DNA of 57,182 nucleotides from Phocaeicola faecicola (GTDB lineage Bacteria > Bacteroidota > Bacteroidia > Bacteroidales > Bacteroidaceae), in NCBI RefSeq assembly GCF_013618865.1, contig NZ_JABSOE010000026.1, positions 1 to 57,182 of the forward strand, in the 5' to 3' direction. The notes beneath the pieces were generated by a model, which made no database searches, was not told where the DNA came from, and saw only the letters and a list, made by a program, of their open reading frames with translations. A program made the position numbers and the translations under genes. This document shows, one piece after another, positions 50,127 to 57,182 of the stretch. Positions within the stretch are counted from its first letter, which is position 1. Every line of letters begins with the position of its first letter.

Positions 50127-51239
50127 TTATTCCTCTTCATGGAACAGGTCAATCTCGGCAGGTGTATATCCGAAATAGTAATGATTATCCCGCTTCACTA
50201 TGAGCTTTTGCTCGTTAATCAGGTATTTCAGCATTTTGATGATGACGCTTCTGCCACGCTTAAAGCCAATGTCTGCATAGGCTTGCGTTAATTCCTCCAC
50301 CATGCGATCGAATCCTTTGATAGGTTTCTCCTTGAATGCAGCCGTCAGCGCCTCGTTATGCTGTTCGGATGTCAAGTCTTGGTAAGTAAACCTTGACGGT
50401 TGCTTGTCACCTTCTTCCTTCTCCGGCGTGTGCTCGACAATCTCTGGCAACCCTTCCTCATTGACTGTAAAGGCAAACGGCTTGAACTCCTTCTCACGGA
50501 TGTGCATCGCCTTCACCTCGCTGATGTCGGGATTGGTGGTGCTCTTGGTGATGACAAGCACCGTCTCTGCCTTGTTGTTCATCTCCGTACCGATATGCCC
50601 GCGCACGTTATTGTCGCCCTTGTTCTGATGCAATACGCAATGGATGTGCAGGTCATACTTTGATGACCATTCCATCATCTTGTTGATGACCTCGACCGAT
50701 TCTCCCGCATTGTTGATGTCGAGAAGCAGGTCTCTGATTCCGTCGATGATGACCAGTCCATAGCTTTGGTCTTGGGCAAGCGCATAGTCTATGACCTCTA
50801 TCCTGACGGAGGGCGTGTACTCTCTCAGACAGATAAAGTCAAGGTTCTCGTTGTCGATGCTTGTAGGTAGACCAGCGAGCTTCAGGATGCGCTCCAGCAC
50901 ATTATGGCAGTGATAGCGGCTCTGCTCCGTATCTACATACAGTATCTTGCGTTTCCCCTCTGGCAGACTGGCGCGATAGTTCAGTACCTTGCCGTTGGCG
51001 AGGGAAGCGGCTACCAAGGCAGACACGTTGAAGGTCTTTTTCGCCTTTGCCTTACCAGTAGAAGCACTGAAGTTGCCCAATGTGGCTATGCTGGAATTAT
51101 CAACCCATATAATCTGAGGAGGTGTTTTATAAGTATCTGTTGCCTTTATCAACGATTCGCTCAATATGCGATTGAGACGCTGTACTCCTTCCTCTTTTGA
51201 GTTAGGCTGTACATGTTTGTTATTTTCTTCCATTTTCAT
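50127..51239 (-). CDS. RecA-fold AAA ATPase (RepA-like helicase) of the ICE
   Basis: A protein of 370 residues, or 368 from the second Met. The usual Walker A is weak: a STGKAKAKKTFNVSALVAA stretch near residue 65 lacks the canonical GKT/S. Downstream are KRKILYVDTEQSRYHCHNVL, YGLVIIDGIRDLLLDINNAG (Walker B) and HCVLHQNKGDNNVRGHIGTE, characteristic of AAA_25/RepA hexameric helicases. The C-terminus (about 285-370) looks like a winged helix. It probably acts with the primase at the adjacent repeats. Its start overlaps the upstream HTH gene by 4 bp. Confidence 0.82.
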   Translation of the reverse strand: MKMEENNKHVQPNSKEEGVQRLNRILSESLIKATDTYKTPPQIIWVDNSSIATLGNFSASTGKAKAKKTFNVSALVAASLANGKVLNYRASLPEGKRKILYVDTEQSRYHCHNVLERILKLAGLPTSIDNENLDFICLREYTPSVRIEVIDYALAQDQSYGLVIIDGIRDLLLDINNAGESVEVINKMMEWSSKYDLHIHCVLHQNKGDNNVRGHIGTEMNNKAETVLVITKSTTNPDISEVKAMHIREKEFKPFAFTVNEEGLPEIVEHTPEKEEGDKQPSRFTYQDLTSEQHNEALTAAFKEKPIKGFDRMVEELTQAYADIGFKRGRSVIIKMLKYLINEQKLIVKRDNHYYFGYTPAEIDLFHEEE

Positions 51240-51577
51240 TCTTTCGGATTATCAATTTCTATTTTCGTTACCATTCCAATGACCTCTTGTTTGTTTTGGA
51301 GCAGCCACTTGTCGATTTCTTCTCTATTAAAATACAGCATTTTTCCCCTTGGCTTATAGTGTGGAACTTCTTTTGCGGCTGTAAGTTTGTATAGCAGGCT
51401 TTCAGAAACACCAATATACTTACATGCTTCGTCAAACCCCAAGACGGTTTTGGTCTGCTTGACCATCTTCTCCAATTCCTCGATTCGCTCTATTAGTTTG
51501 TCAATAGGTCCCAAAGCCTCCAAACTGTCTTCTATTGCGACAATTCGCTCATAGAGTCTAAAATGTCTTTCATTCAT
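51236..51577 (-). CDS. HTH/excisionase-like protein of the ICE, 113 aa
   Basis: A coiled-coil N-terminus (about 5-45) is followed by an excisionase-type HTH: VLGFDEACKYIGVSESLLYK and VPHYKPRGKMLYFNREEIDK. The 4-bp overlap with the ATPase gene implies a maintenance operon. Likely roles are excision or copy control. Confidence 0.8.
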   Translation of the reverse strand: MNERHFRLYERIVAIEDSLEALGPIDKLIERIEELEKMVKQTKTVLGFDEACKYIGVSESLLYKLTAAKEVPHYKPRGKMLYFNREEIDKWLLQNKQEVIGMVTKIEIDNPKE

Positions 51578-51620
51578 GTGTCACGTACCTTAATTAAATT
51601 GTTTACAGACAGTAGCACGG

Positions 51621-51989
51621 TTATATTAGCCGTCTATTCTTTCTTTGTGTAGATAGTACATATTCCTCTGCTTCTCTTTGAATCTCGTTCTTCGATTTGC
51701 CCTTGGTTCCTTGAAGCCATTCATCTATCTCAGATTTGAGGAACATGATGCGTTTGCCTCTCTTGTGAAACGGTATTTCCCGATTGCTTGTCCAGCAATA
51801 TATGGTATGCTCTACCGGATGTGTTGGGAGATAAGCACATAATTCAGCAACCGTAAACCATGTTTCTTCTTTTTCTGATTGAACAAGTTCATATATACCA
51901 TCAATCTTGTCTTCTAATGATGACAGCTTTTTCAGTACCCCCGTTATAGCGTTGGGAATATCTTCAAATCTTATACTATTTTCTTCCAT
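51621..51989 (-). CDS. HTH/excisionase-like protein of the ICE, 122 aa
   Basis: A coiled-coil N-terminus (ITGVLKKLSSLEDKIDGIYE) is followed by an HTH (TVAELCAYLPTHPVEHTIYC, then IPFHKRGKRIMFLKSEIDEW). It is a relative of the next gene and heads the maintenance operon. A -7 TAACTTTG on the minus strand lies at 52017-52024. Confidence 0.8.
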   Translation of the reverse strand: MEENSIRFEDIPNAITGVLKKLSSLEDKIDGIYELVQSEKEETWFTVAELCAYLPTHPVEHTIYCWTSNREIPFHKRGKRIMFLKSEIDEWLQGTKGKSKNEIQREAEEYVLSTQRKNRRLI

Positions 51990-52053
51990 GCTAATTATTT
52001 TTTATGATTTTTGATGCAAAGTTATGGGGAGACTGTCACTAAATAGAAAAAGT

Positions 52054-52092
52054 AACGTGATAGTAAGGCAGTATCAACCAAACTATCACGTT
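52054..52092 (-). terminator. Inverted repeat after the 242-aa gene
   Basis: AACGTGATAGT (52054-52064) and ACTATCACGTT (52082-52092) pair perfectly over 11 bp with a 17-nt loop. On the minus strand ACTTTTTC follows. It can end transcription of the gene at 52123 and lies just upstream of the next promoter. Confidence 0.7.
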
Positions 52093-52122
52093 TTTACTTT
52101 CATTTAGCAGAATTATTGTGAT

Positions 52123-52851
52123 TTATTCCTCTCTTAATATCTGTTCGATGGATTTGCAGATGGCATATTGACTTGCTGTCATGGAAACGTTTCTTCTTAT
52201 CCTTGAAAGAGAAGAGGAAAGACAACTTGAAGTTATGAATTTCTCTGTTCCATCCTTTTTGATACTGGTTAAGAAGCGACCTTCTCCCATGACATATTGC
52301 CAATTATTGTTTATCAAATGGTATTGAGCCATAGCGTCAAACAGTACGGCTACATTACGTACATTCTTTACACGGATAGATGCGTCCAAGTCGCACTTGA
52401 ATAGGCGACACAACTCGCTACGCACATCACTGTTGTCGGCAAAATCAAATATGTCGTGACTTTGGACAAGTTCTACCAACAAATCCATCTGTCTGTCTGA
52501 CAATTGGCATCCCAAAGTGAGGATGGACGATTTCTTTCGGGTAAGGATTGGCAGACCAGTACCCACATGTTGAAGAAACAACTCAATAAGTTCCTGCTTG
52601 GAATAATCTTCTTTTTTCTTGATTATTGACACACACTTAGAGTCTCTAAACAAAGTACCAATAATGCCAATTGCCATCTGTCGCGAGTTCTTACAACGTG
52701 CACAATCACAGTCAATATATTGGTGACTGCGCTCAAATAGTTCTATGAAGTACTCTGTCTTCATATGATTCTTTTCAGCTTGAAGATACCAACTTCTTGC
52801 GATCTCAAACAACTCATACAGTTCTCTGTAGAAGTCTTCTGTACACTCCAC
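52123..52851 (-). CDS. Hypothetical protein of the ICE, 242 aa
   Basis: A soluble helical protein without recognised domain. A CDCARCKNSR motif near residue 50 could hold a metal. It stands alone between the integrase and the maintenance operon, with a terminator on either side, so it is transcribed separately. Its upstream gap (52852-53087) contains only a small hairpin near 52870-52910 and the integrase terminator. Confidence 0.65.
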   Translation of the reverse strand: MECTEDFYRELYELFEIARSWYLQAEKNHMKTEYFIELFERSHQYIDCDCARCKNSRQMAIGIIGTLFRDSKCVSIIKKKEDYSKQELIELFLQHVGTGLPILTRKKSSILTLGCQLSDRQMDLLVELVQSHDIFDFADNSDVRSELCRLFKCDLDASIRVKNVRNVAVLFDAMAQYHLINNNWQYVMGEGRFLTSIKKDGTEKFITSSCLSSSLSRIRRNVSMTASQYAICKSIEQILREE

Positions 52852-53017
52852 ATGTTTGTGGACACGCTTGCTCTCTTCAAAAAGAGAGAAGCCAAAAAAG
52901 GCTGTCTTTTTTCATTTTTATCTGTTTATTGTTATAAATGTTTGGTTTCCACGAAAGGTTAAAGTGCCAAAACAATAGCATCATTACATAGAATGTTGAA
53001 AATGAAAGGCACTAAAA

Positions 53018-53055
53018 ACCACCTGTACAATAAAGGACTTATTGATACAAGTGGT
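53018..53055 (-). terminator. Terminator of the ICE integrase operon
   Basis: On the minus strand ACCACTTGTA and TACAGGTGGT form a 10-bp stem extended by AATAA/TTATT, followed by TTTTTAG. It lies 33 bp after the integrase stop. Confidence 0.85.
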
Positions 53056-53087
53056 CTTCTATACTAAGTGCTTACAAATGATAATCA

Positions 53088-54335
53088 CTATTCATCTATG
53101 TCCAACTTAAAAGCTTCTGTAGCTTCATCTTTCTTCTTGTCAATTACTTTTGCGTAGATTTGCGTGGTTTTTACATTGGTATGCCCTAACATTTTGCTTA
53201 CGGTATATATGTCTGTACAGTTAGCCAATTGTAACGTTGCATAGGTGTGGCGGAAGCAATGAAAGGTGATGTGCTTGGTAATCCCTGATGCTTTTACCCA
53301 CCGTTCCAAAGGCCTAGATATCCATGAAGGGTCAGGCAGTCCGGCAAACACCAACAGTTCTCCGTCTTTCTTGCGCTCACCGCAAAGCTTGTATGCCTGT
53401 GGCGATATAGGCATGTATTCAACGCCCTTAGTCTTCTGCTGAGTGAAATTGAGACGGTACCCACCATTGTATTCTTCAACCTCTGACCATTTAAGCTTTT
53501 GAATATCGCTATGTCGCATTCCTGTCAGTGCAGAGAACAAGGCTGCCCGTTTTAGTATATCATCACACGGAGTCTTTGCCAATATATTAAGTTCTTCCAG
53601 TGACAGATACTCTCTTCGAGCACTCTGAAACATGATATTTTTAGCCTTGGCAGCAATATCACAATTCAGATAGCCATCCACGAAAGCTTGTTTGAGTGCC
53701 GCCTTGAAGATAGAGAAGTACGTCGATGCCGTATTCCTTGAAATAGTTCCTTTCTTAGAACCACCCTGCGGTGCCTTTATCAAGAAGGAACGGAATGCCT
53801 CAATATACTTCATGTCAATCTGCGAGAACTGTATGTAGTCACACTTGGCAAACATTGACAACAGTGTGTGCAATCTGCGCCAGTTGACAACTATCGATTC
53901 TGACGCAGTTTCCTCTCTTTCTTTGATTAACTTCTCAATATACTCCAGAACATTGCATTTTGAGCGTTCGCTTTGTTCTGCCATTTCCATTTGCTGGTCA
54001 GTAAAGAGAGCCATGTTGTCGTACTCTTTTTGACGCAGGACTCGAACGCCATCCGCATAAAGGCAAGTTTCCATATCTTGCTTGGATTTACACTGAATAA
54101 CGCCATTGTCATCTCGCTTGGGCTTGTACTTTATTCTACCAGCAACGGCTCGCTCGCTTCGTCGTTTATCCCATATAGGGGTAGTAATAGACCTCCTGAG
54201 ATATTCACGCACTCGTTTGGGTTTGTCATTTCCCGTCTCATAAACAGGATAAGCTTCAAGATAGATGAACCACTCATCTCTCCACTCACTTTTCTTTAAT
54301 TTGACGGAGACTTTAGTATAATCTAATCTTTTCAT
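53088..54335 (-). CDS. Tyrosine integrase of the host ICE
   Basis: A protein of 415 residues with arm-binding, core-binding and catalytic domains. Catalytic elements are intact: Arg in LTGMRHSDIQKL, FHCFRHTYATLQL, LGHTNVKTTQ and Tyr in QIYAKV. It is translationally coupled to the upstream zinc-ribbon/HTH gene by a 4-bp overlap. It lies about 700 bp inside the candidate right core at 55043-55059 and is the best candidate for ICE integration and excision. Confidence 0.93.
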   Translation of the reverse strand: MKRLDYTKVSVKLKKSEWRDEWFIYLEAYPVYETGNDKPKRVREYLRRSITTPIWDKRRSERAVAGRIKYKPKRDDNGVIQCKSKQDMETCLYADGVRVLRQKEYDNMALFTDQQMEMAEQSERSKCNVLEYIEKLIKEREETASESIVVNWRRLHTLLSMFAKCDYIQFSQIDMKYIEAFRSFLIKAPQGGSKKGTISRNTASTYFSIFKAALKQAFVDGYLNCDIAAKAKNIMFQSARREYLSLEELNILAKTPCDDILKRAALFSALTGMRHSDIQKLKWSEVEEYNGGYRLNFTQQKTKGVEYMPISPQAYKLCGERKKDGELLVFAGLPDPSWISRPLERWVKASGITKHITFHCFRHTYATLQLANCTDIYTVSKMLGHTNVKTTQIYAKVIDKKKDEATEAFKLDIDE

Positions 54336-54898
54336 AATGGTTTTATATCTTTATAAAGTTTGTCTATTGATTCCTTGTGAGCATACACATAATTACCGAT
54401 TTGCCGGGTCGGTATTGAGTATTTTCGTATATGAGCATACACGGTGCTGTCATCCAGATGAAATTTCTTGGAAATCTCACCTATTGTATAGCAATCCTCT
54501 GGTTCCATGCGGTACATGGTAACTGGTTTCCTTGGCTTGGTGTCAAGCGGAGACTGTCTTAACGGAAACAGATTCATTAGTTCTCCTTTGCATACAAGTC
54601 GTATTCCTTTCTCTGGCTCAATGAAGGAAATCTTTTTCATGTAGATGAGCCTATAAATGGTTGAGCGGCTTGCACCAAACATAGCATACGCTTCCGTTAT
54701 GCTGATATACTCTTTAGACTTGGGCATATTGCTTACAATCTTGTCCAGTTCAAGTTGGCGTTTTTCTTCATCATGCTTACGCTTCCACGCCACCTTGGAG
54801 CATTTGGGTGAACAATACCAGGACTCCAAAGTCCTTGCGAAGAACTCTTCTCCGCACACAGGACATTTCCGTACTATCTTATACTTTGCTACTGCCAT
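54332..54898 (-). CDS. Zinc-ribbon and double-HTH regulator paired with the ICE integrase
   Basis: A protein of 188 residues. A CPVCGEEFFARTLESWYCSP motif (C-x2-C...C) at about 13-32 is followed by two excisionase-like HTHs: ISITEAYAMFGASRSTIYRL (about 66-85) and TIGEISKKFHLDDSTVYAHI (about 137-156). Such proteins precede integrases in Bacteroidales ICEs and probably regulate the recombination direction. A consensus promoter lies about 100 bp upstream. Confidence 0.82.
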   Translation of the reverse strand: MAVAKYKIVRKCPVCGEEFFARTLESWYCSPKCSKVAWKRKHDEEKRQLELDKIVSNMPKSKEYISITEAYAMFGASRSTIYRLIYMKKISFIEPEKGIRLVCKGELMNLFPLRQSPLDTKPRKPVTMYRMEPEDCYTIGEISKKFHLDDSTVYAHIRKYSIPTRQIGNYVYAHKESIDKLYKDIKPL

Positions 54899-54995
54899 AA
54901 TTCATTCATTTTGTAGTTCTTAATATCTATTCTTCTCATCATATCTACTTTTTCTTACAGGTACAAATAAGGTACAGATGTTTATAATAATAACG

Positions 54996-55027
54996 CAAAG
55001 ATAGCAATATTATTGTGTACGGCCAAA
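54996..55027 (-). promoter_or_regulatory. Promoter of the ICE integrase operon
   Basis: On the minus strand TTTG lies at 55027-55024 and TATCTTTG at 55003-54996, with 20-bp spacing, an exact consensus. It starts 16 bp from the candidate att core. Confidence 0.85.
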
Positions 55028-55042
55028 AACAAGAAAAGCGTG

Positions 55043-55059
55043 TAACTCATTGAGCTACA
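55043..55059. other. Candidate att core, right end of the ICE
   Basis: TAACTCATTGAGCTACA lies in the upper part of a terminator-like hairpin (55036-55066, AAGCGTG...CACGCTT). It matches 55741-55757 at 16 of 17 positions in the same orientation. On the minus strand the hairpin is followed by TTTTCTTG. Confidence 0.7.
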
Positions 55060-55099
55060 CGCTTTCCATTTGATATTGTATTCTTATTTCTCTATGTGC

Positions 55100-55417
55100 T
55101 TATTTCACTTCCTCAAAATACGCATCCCGTAACAACTCTGCTGTGATGATAAAACCTCTGTCTAATAATTCTGCTTCTTTTTGATAGAGTCTAGCTTTGA
55201 TTGCTTTCAGATAATTGTTGAGACTTTGAGCTTTTTCGTCTTTTCCTTTTACTTGTTGCTTGGTTTTATCCCATTTGTCGATAGGAACTTGTTTACCAGT
55301 TGATAGAGGACATCTTTCCCCATTTACTGTAATCATTAACTCAATAGGTGCTTTACCACTTTTTCTCGCTTTACTTTCTCTTATGAAAAAGAGAATAGAA
55401 AATGAACTTCTTACCAT
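55100..55417 (-). pseudogene. Integrase remnant (N-terminal 105 residues)
   Basis: A protein of 105 residues with only the arm-binding domain (FSILFFIRESKARKSGKAPIE, then LSTGKQVPIDKWDKTKQQVK) and the start of the core-binding domain. It stops at YFEEVK, with no catalytic domain. Full-length relatives have about 400 residues. It lies between two copies of the same 17-bp core, as the leftover of an older element at this site. Confidence 0.8.
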
Positions 55418-55499
55418 AGTTTAATCATTTTAAATTAGACATTGGGAAGTCCTTTTAAATATGATATATCTTTCTGTATATTAGATAGATAAGACTGTT

Positions 55500-55550
55500 T
55501 TTGTGACCACTTGTCAAAAAATAAGAAAATGGTCACAAACTGGTCACAAA
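55500..55550. repeat. Three TGGTCACAAA sites, probable integrase arm sites
   Basis: TGGTCACAAA lies at 55530-55539 and 55541-55550, and its reverse complement at 55500-55509. They lie between the integrase remnant and the outer att core. No gene is seen in 55418-55740. Confidence 0.6.
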
Positions 55551-55740
55551 ATATCCTCTTTTCAGCCCGTTTTCAAGGGAAATCAGCCACTTCTTCACCT
55601 CAGAAAAATCAGTCTGAATACAGGGATATTCAGTCTCAATTTCAGTATCTGTCTACAACTATTTACAAGAAGGAAAAGCAAGCAAAAGGTCATAGGGAAT
55701 TATCGTCTATCCATTAGGTAGGGATAAAATAAAATCCCCA

Positions 55741-55757
55741 TAACTCATAGAGCTACA
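55741..55757. other. Outer att core in the terminator of a chromosomal gene
   Basis: TAACTCATAGAGCTACA, the second copy of the 17-bp core. It forms the middle of a hairpin (AAATCCC...GGGATTT, about 55731-55765) that on the minus strand is followed by TTTTATTTT and terminates the gene fragment at 55786. Confidence 0.7.
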
Positions 55758-55785
55758 GGGATTTATTATCTTGATTAAGTATGGA

Positions 55786-55992
55786 TTACTTATTCAAAGC
55801 AGTAGCAACGTCAACTGCGCAAGCTACTGTACAACCTACCATCGGGTTGTTACCGATACCCAGGAATCCCATCATTTCTACGTGAGCAGGAACTGATGAA
55901 GAACCAGCGAACTGAGCATCTGAGTGCATACGACCCATAGTATCTGTCATACCGTAAGAAGCAGCGACCGAGCATCCCTGTAACCAGCTTAA
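55786..55992 (-). pseudogene. 3' end of a chromosomal gene, truncated
   Basis: An open frame of 68 codons ends at TAA (55786-55788). The peptide reads WLQGCSVAASYGMTDTMGRM, then SSSVPAHVEMMGFLGIGNNP and a CTVACAVDVATALNK end. It looks conserved and well expressed in codon use, but I do not recognise the enzyme. The frame closes at 55993 on the upstream side, in A/T-rich DNA, so the 5' part has been lost or lies elsewhere. It is followed by the terminator that holds the att core. Confidence 0.6.
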
Positions 55993-56127
55993 TTAACTAT
56001 AAATCAAATCTATAGTGGCAATAGATAAACTCCGTGTAAATAAATAAAAGAACTAATTATAAAAATGGGCTGCATTATGGTCAAATTCCCAATGCAATTC
56101 CGTTTGTAAGAGAAATCCATATTTGGA

Positions 56128-56721
56128 TTAAGACCGTGTTCTGATTTGAGTGTCGATAAAGTATAAATCACCGTCAATGCCATAAAGTACATTGTTAGGA
56201 ACTACATCAAACACTTCATATTCTGAATTATGATATTCGTCGTAATAGTCCATTTCAAAGCCTAATGCTTTCATATAGGTAGCTATTTCATCTTCTGTAG
56301 CTTCTCGTTCAGCCAAAATGTAAGGTTGTATAAGAACTGCACAGAATTCTTGTTGGCTATTATAGGCGAAACCTATCATCTGATAAGGTACGTTACCAAA
56401 TAATTTGTTGTGTGCATTTATGCGGATGAAGAAATTCTCCAAATCATCACCTGCGTATTCAAAATTATTCAGTTTAATAACGATATTATCTTTATTTCCT
56501 GTATAGACTTCGTTTTCTCCACCTTTACTAAGAAATTCAACATTTAGTTCAGAAAGAGAAATCCATAAATTGTTGGATTTGGCGAAGTCAATCAGCTCTT
56601 TTGTTTGCCCTCTCTTATAGCTCTCTGTTGGTTCAAGCGTTCCTGCTGTTTCCTTTTTTCTTCTAGCGATATAGGCTGCTTGCTCCAAGATGCTATTGAT
56701 TGGCGAGTGCGTTCTATCCAT
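56128..56721 (-). CDS. Polyvalent protein kinase-like domain protein
   Basis: A protein of 197 residues. FLSKGGENEVYTGNKDNIVI resembles a kinase glycine loop and the following K (VIKLNN) the ATP-binding Lys. Later FDVVPNNVLYGIDGDLYFID matches the D...N and D motifs of putative polyvalent protein kinase domains found in mobile elements. The first 45 residues overlap another frame that also looks coding (56592-56750). Either two genes overlap or one frameshift separates the N-terminus. Confidence 0.65.
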   Translation of the reverse strand: MDRTHSPINSILEQAAYIARRKKETAGTLEPTESYKRGQTKELIDFAKSNNLWISLSELNVEFLSKGGENEVYTGNKDNIVIKLNNFEYAGDDLENFFIRINAHNKLFGNVPYQMIGFAYNSQQEFCAVLIQPYILAEREATEDEIATYMKALGFEMDYYDEYHNSEYEVFDVVPNNVLYGIDGDLYFIDTQIRTRS

Positions 56722-56750
56722 TCTTTGTGAAATTCATTTATATATTCCAT
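56592..56750 (-). CDS. Small ORF overlapping the kinase-like gene
   Basis: 52 residues starting MEYINEFHKEWIERTRQ and ending REGKQKS. It is charged and helical, and it starts 29 bp upstream of the kinase-like ATG in another frame. Its composition looks more natural than the N-terminus of the overlapping frame, so it may be the true 5' end of a frameshifted gene or a small coupled partner. Confidence 0.4.
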   Translation of the reverse strand: MEYINEFHKEWIERTRQSIASWSKQPISLEEKRKQQERLNQQRAIREGKQKS

Positions 56751-57066
56751 AAATCTTATGTTTATGAGTTCAAAACAAAGATAGTTATTCCTTTTTTAAC
56801 TTCCATGATTGGTACGACATTTTATTTCTTGGGGCTTATAATCTGGATATTTCCTTAAAATGTAGTAGCTCTATAAAAGAAAAACAGCATAAGAGTTTTT
56901 AGGCTCAAATGCTATTTATTCGATGAAGATTTCTTTATAAGGCTTTTTATTCTAATAGGGTATTTTTTGCACTCTTTTTAGTGAAATTGGCATGAGAAAA
57001 AACTTATAAACAAATAATATATTCAATATTAATCTTTGAAACAGCACATTATAATAATGAAGTGAT

Positions 57067-57180
57067 TTAAACTTTTCTTTTCCTTGCACATTTTCTCAAT
57101 AGCATAACGGAAAAAGCGATGTAGTTCCATGATTCCCAGTTTCTGAGCGTTGTATCAAATCGATTCAAAATAGTTCTGAA
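57067..57180 (-). CDS. 3' end of an ORF entering from the right edge
   Basis: The frame is open from the right edge and stops at TAA (57067-57069), about 37 residues: RNWESWNYIAFSVMLLRKCA with a basic end. It resembles transposase C-termini but is too short to assign. The 300 bp between it and the kinase-like gene (56760-57066) are A/T-rich with no gene that I can support. Confidence 0.35.
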   Translation of the reverse strand, partial: FRTILNRFDTTLRNWESWNYIAFSVMLLRKCARKRKV

Positions 57181-57182
57181 AC

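Noticed and set aside
55503..55721. Plus-strand frames of about 70 codons between the two att cores.
   Set aside because: They overlap the TGGTCACAAA arm-site repeats, have no domain and look like noncoding att DNA.
1..57182. tRNA or rRNA genes as the integration target.
   Set aside because: I saw no tRNA-like cloverleaf or rRNA sequence near any of the att cores; the targets are traJ and a terminator hairpin.

Overview
The window comes from a member of the Bacteroidales (Bacteroides, Phocaeicola or Prevotella type). The evidence is the recurring promoter form TTTG-N19-21-TAnnTTTG, a UpxY capsule antiterminator, CTnDOT-like tra proteins, a Bacteroidetes-type type VI secretion tube protein and many SAM_5-type tyrosine recombinases. 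Almost the whole window is mobile DNA.

Layout. (1) 1-2375: the end of an IS1380-type element abuts a truncated capsule sugar-phosphate transferase gene. Upstream lie upxY and a 219-bp segment bounded by 27-bp inverted repeats that carries an outward-facing promoter. This is a phase-variable capsule promoter, drawn here in the OFF orientation, with a tyrosine DNA invertase beside it (2373-3581). (2) 3670-12536 and 35493-46143: the transfer operon of a large integrative conjugative element (ICE), all on the minus strand. From upstream to downstream it holds a small membrane protein, two VirB2-like pilins, traF, the traG ATPase, an 846-aa secreted protein, two secreted transfer proteins, a BRO-type antirepressor, traJ, traK, a traL-like gene, traM, traN, traO, a lipoprotein, a fimbrillin, the coupling protein and a lysozyme. 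(3) traJ is split into three pieces by two integrative mobilizable elements (IMEs) inserted about 150 bp apart in the same orientation. IME-A (about 12537-23900) carries paired integrases, a WYL regulator fused in frame to a nucleoside phosphorylase, an ANT(9)/AadA-type aminoglycoside nucleotidyltransferase, a DHFR-like protein and a MobV relaxase. IME-B (about 24055-35507) carries an integrase, an excisionase, MobC/relaxase genes, a type VI secretion cargo (a TssD/Hcp fusion, a polymorphic toxin type 44 protein and candidate immunity proteins) and an Abi_2 defence protein. (4) 46365-54898: ICE maintenance and integration genes, namely an AbiE-like antitoxin/nucleotidyltransferase pair with a metallophosphoesterase, a Toprim primase, a RecA-fold ATPase, HTH proteins and the integrase. 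(5) 55043-57182: the ICE right end. A 17-bp core sits in a terminator hairpin and is repeated 698 bp away around a remnant of another integrase. Beyond it are a chromosomal gene 3' end, a polyvalent-kinase-like gene and the edge of another ORF.

How it fits together. The ICE encodes the conjugation machine. The two IMEs have relaxases but no transfer channel, and they sit inside the ICE's traJ. The host should therefore be transfer-defective until both excise. IME-B adds weapons that would need a resident type VI apparatus, plus phage defence. IME-A adds antibiotic resistance. No ICE relaxase and no left attachment site are visible, so the ICE may continue left of position 1 and the capsule locus may be part of it.
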